Origin: Magnetospirillum molischianum DSM 120
Lineage (GTDB): Bacteria; Pseudomonadota; Alphaproteobacteria; Rhodospirillales; Magnetospirillaceae
Length of the DNA stretch: 62,024 nucleotides
Assembly: GCF_000294655.1 (NCBI RefSeq)
Contig: NZ_CAHP01000032.1
Span: 1-62,024 of the forward strand
Reading direction: 5' to 3'
Below, in pieces: positions 60,257 to 62,024 of the stretch. Each line of letters begins with the position of its first letter. Positions within the stretch are counted from its first letter, which is position 1. The notes below the pieces were generated by a model. It searched no databases. It was not told the origin of the DNA and saw only the letters and a list, made by a program, of their open reading frames with translations. The translations under genes and the position numbers were made by a program.

Positions 60257-62024
60257 ATGCGATCATTTCTTCCCTTCCTCAGATCTTTTTCCATCCGATT
60301 ACCGTTCCGCTCCCGCGTCGCGTCGCTCTGGGACGACCGTGAGCCGATTCGTGAAGAGTTGTTCAGCGTCGAGCGAATCGAAGAGCATGCCCGCAGTCTG
60401 GCGGTCGCCCAGACAGTAACGGCCAAGTCAATCCGGGGACGTCCACTGGCCCCTCGGCTGGCCGACAATGGAACCGTTCTGCTGGGCGCTTATCGGGACA
60501 TGGTGGGGGTCATCGACGAAGGTGGCGCGATCACCCCGGCAGCGGAATGGCTGGTCGATAATTATTACGTCATCGAGCGCCAGATCCGCGAAATTCAGTC
60601 CAACTTGCCCAGCAGCTATTACCGGCAATTGCCGAAACTTTCCGAAGGTCCGTTCGCCCTCTACCCTCGGGTGTTCGGACTGGCCTGGGCCTTTGTCGCC
60701 CATGGCGACAGCCGTTTCGATCCCAGCATGCTGATCCGGTATGTCCGCGCTTACCAGGAGATCCAGCCGCTGACGATCGGCGAGTTGTGGGCGGTATCGA
60801 TCACCCTCCAGATCGTACTGATCGAGAATTTACGACGGGTGGGGCAACAGATTCTGACGGATCGCGCCGCCCGCCAGCAAGCGAACGCTCTGGCCGACCG
60901 CCTGTTGGGACTCGAGGGGAGCGATGTTGAACCGATCGAGAATATCCTCGCCGGACAGGGGACGGTCCTGATGGCCGAGGCGTTCGCGGTCCAATTGGTC
61001 CACCGCTTGCGCGATCAGGATGTGCGGATTACCCCGGCGCTGAGTTGGCTCGACCGCCGTCTGGCGGCTCAGGGCGTAACCGTCGAAACGGTCGTTCATG
61101 ACAGTCACCGACGCCTCGGGGCCGCCAATGTCACCGTCCGCAACATCATCACCAGCCTGCGCCTGATTTCCGAGATCGATTGGAACGAGATCGTCGAAAG
61201 CATTTGCCTGGTCGATGACGCACTGGCCTCCGAATGCGCATTCGATGCGATGGATTTCCCGACCCGCAACCTATACCGCTGCGCGGTCGAGGATCTGGCG
61301 CGACGGTCGGGGCTGTCGGAGCTTGAGGTCACCCACGCCGCCATCGCCGCCGCTAAATCCCAGCACGAAACCGTCACGGAAGAGGAAACGAACCGACTCA
61401 ACGATCCTGGATACTATCTGATCGCCGGGGGACGCACCGAGTTCGAAAACACGATCAGCTATCACCCGCGTCTGAGGCGCTGGCCGGTACGGTTGATCCG
61501 GCTGTTCGGCATCGGTGGCTATGCCCTCGCCACCGGAGGAATCGCCACCCTTCTCCTCGCGATGCCGCTGCTGACTCTTTGGCTGAACGGACTGGAAACG
61601 ATCAGCCTGTGCCTGCTCGCGGCGTTGGGGCTGACCCCGGCAATCGATGCGGCCGTCGCCCTGGTCAATCGGGTCGTAACCTTTGGGTTTAGGCCAACCT
61701 TGCTACCGGGACTGGAACTCTCCCACGGGATCGCCGCACCGTTGCGGACCATCGTCGTCGTCCCCTGCCTGCTGACATCGACCGAGGCGATCGAAGAACA
61801 GATCGAACGGCTGGAAATCCACCACCTCGCCAGCCCCGAGGGGGAAATCCATTACGCCCTACTCTCCGACTGGACCGATTCGACGACAGAGACGACTGTG
61901 GAGGACAATTTCCTGCTGACGGTGGCGGCAGCGGGAATCGAACGGCTCAATCGCCAGCATGGTCCAGCCCCGGCGGGAGCCAGATTCTACCTGTTTCACC
62001 GCAAACGAATCTGGAGCGAAGGCG
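60257..62024 (+). CDS. ndvB: Cyclic beta-1,2-glucan synthase, N-terminal part
   Basis: This frame is open to the right edge; 589 residues are visible of a protein that usually exceeds 2700. Family-typical N-terminal segments include GAYRDMVGVIDEGGAITPAA, EWLVDNYYVIERQIREIQ, LPSSYYRQLPKL, FALYPRVFGLAWAFVAHGDS and YHPRLRRWPVRL, before a membrane region (LFGIGGYALATGGIATLLLA; ISLCLLAALGLTPAIDAAVA). A segment LRTIVVVPCLLTSTEAIEEQ then begins the glycosyltransferase part. NdvB makes periplasmic cyclic glucans for osmotic adaptation. The ATG follows AAGGAG. Confidence 0.88.
   Translation, partial: MRSFLPFLRSFSIRLPFRSRVASLWDDREPIREELFSVERIEEHARSLAVAQTVTAKSIRGRPLAPRLADNGTVLLGAYRDMVGVIDEGGAITPAAEWLVDNYYVIERQIREIQSNLPSSYYRQLPKLSEGPFALYPRVFGLAWAFVAHGDSRFDPSMLIRYVRAYQEIQPLTIGELWAVSITLQIVLIENLRRVGQQILTDRAARQQANALADRLLGLEGSDVEPIENILAGQGTVLMAEAFAVQLVHRLRDQDVRITPALSWLDRRLAAQGVTVETVVHDSHRRLGAANVTVRNIITSLRLISEIDWNEIVESICLVDDALASECAFDAMDFPTRNLYRCAVEDLARRSGLSELEVTHAAIAAAKSQHETVTEEETNRLNDPGYYLIAGGRTEFENTISYHPRLRRWPVRLIRLFGIGGYALATGGIATLLLAMPLLTLWLNGLETISLCLLAALGLTPAIDAAVALVNRVVTFGFRPTLLPGLELSHGIAAPLRTIVVVPCLLTSTEAIEEQIERLEIHHLASPEGEIHYALLSDWTDSTTETTVEDNFLLTVAAAGIERLNRQHGPAPAGARFYLFHRKRIWSEG

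Noticed and set aside
1-62024. CRISPR arrays and ribosomal RNA genes
   Set aside because: No regularly spaced identical direct repeats and no conserved rRNA stretches were seen anywhere in the window.

Overview
The window reads as part of an alphaproteobacterial genome. High GC, a soluble chemosensory array, many GGDEF proteins, RsmC/RsuA, GlmU-GlmS, MutAB, ParE, a DUF2325 protein and an NdvB-type glucan synthase suggest a free-living spirillum-like member of the Rhodospirillales (Magnetospirillum/Phaeospirillum type). That placement rests on gene content and style, not on a marker gene.

Layout. (1) 1-4560 is a mobile graveyard. Two near-identical IS630-family copies in the same orientation (the left one cut by the window edge, the right one frameshifted) bracket a gene that closely resembles TelA-type telomere resolvases (protelomerases) and a broken XRE regulator. 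Next to them lie an IS5-family transposase fragment, an unidentified remnant and a degraded conjugation gene (traL). (2) 4760-21191 is a tight, one-direction 16.4 kb locus of 19 genes. The first half is a chemosensory system: a soluble double-headed receptor, a triple-CheW protein, CheB, a HEAT-repeat protein, CheR, CheY, CheA, a STAS-like protein, three more receivers and two membrane-anchored proteins with a CheZ-like active-site motif. The second half is a complete stressosome module: RsbR, RsbS, two RsbT-type kinases and an RsbX-type phosphatase. It ends in a histidine kinase whose N-terminus looks like the RsbT-docking domain of RsbU. (3) 21192-24370 holds IS5 and IS1380 transposase pseudogenes, a duplicated structured repeat and a piece of a phage/plasmid polyvalent protein. 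(4) 24379-30109 holds an NAD-linked [FeFe] hydrogenase pair (HoxF-like and HydA) on the minus strand and a divergent membrane chemoreceptor. (5) 30181-50441 is mostly core genome: rsuA, rsmC, glmU-glmS, a phosphoglycolate phosphatase with an apparent HPt tail followed by two response-regulator genes (one a receiver-PAS-PAS-GGDEF-EAL protein), tRNA-Val, bestrophin, dadA, nnr, mutAB, parE and a thioesterase. (6) 50799-62024 holds small envelope lipoproteins, two diguanylate cyclases, an OmpR-like regulator with a degenerate receiver, an iron-linked feoA/DUF2325 divergent region with two Fur-like boxes, a PAP2 acid phosphatase and the 5' part of ndvB.

How it works together. The main candidate for an undescribed system is region 2: a cytoplasmic chemosensory array co-encoded with a stressosome whose output partner is a histidine kinase rather than a PP2C phosphatase. 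The inferred flow is array signal to CheA and several CheY proteins, with the RsbR-RsbS complex holding or releasing RsbT, and RsbT engaging the kinase. The locus is flanked by mobile elements on both sides, so it may have moved as an island. The wider window is rich in phosphorelay and c-di-GMP signalling. All functional links are read from sequence motifs and gene order; nothing here was computed against a database.
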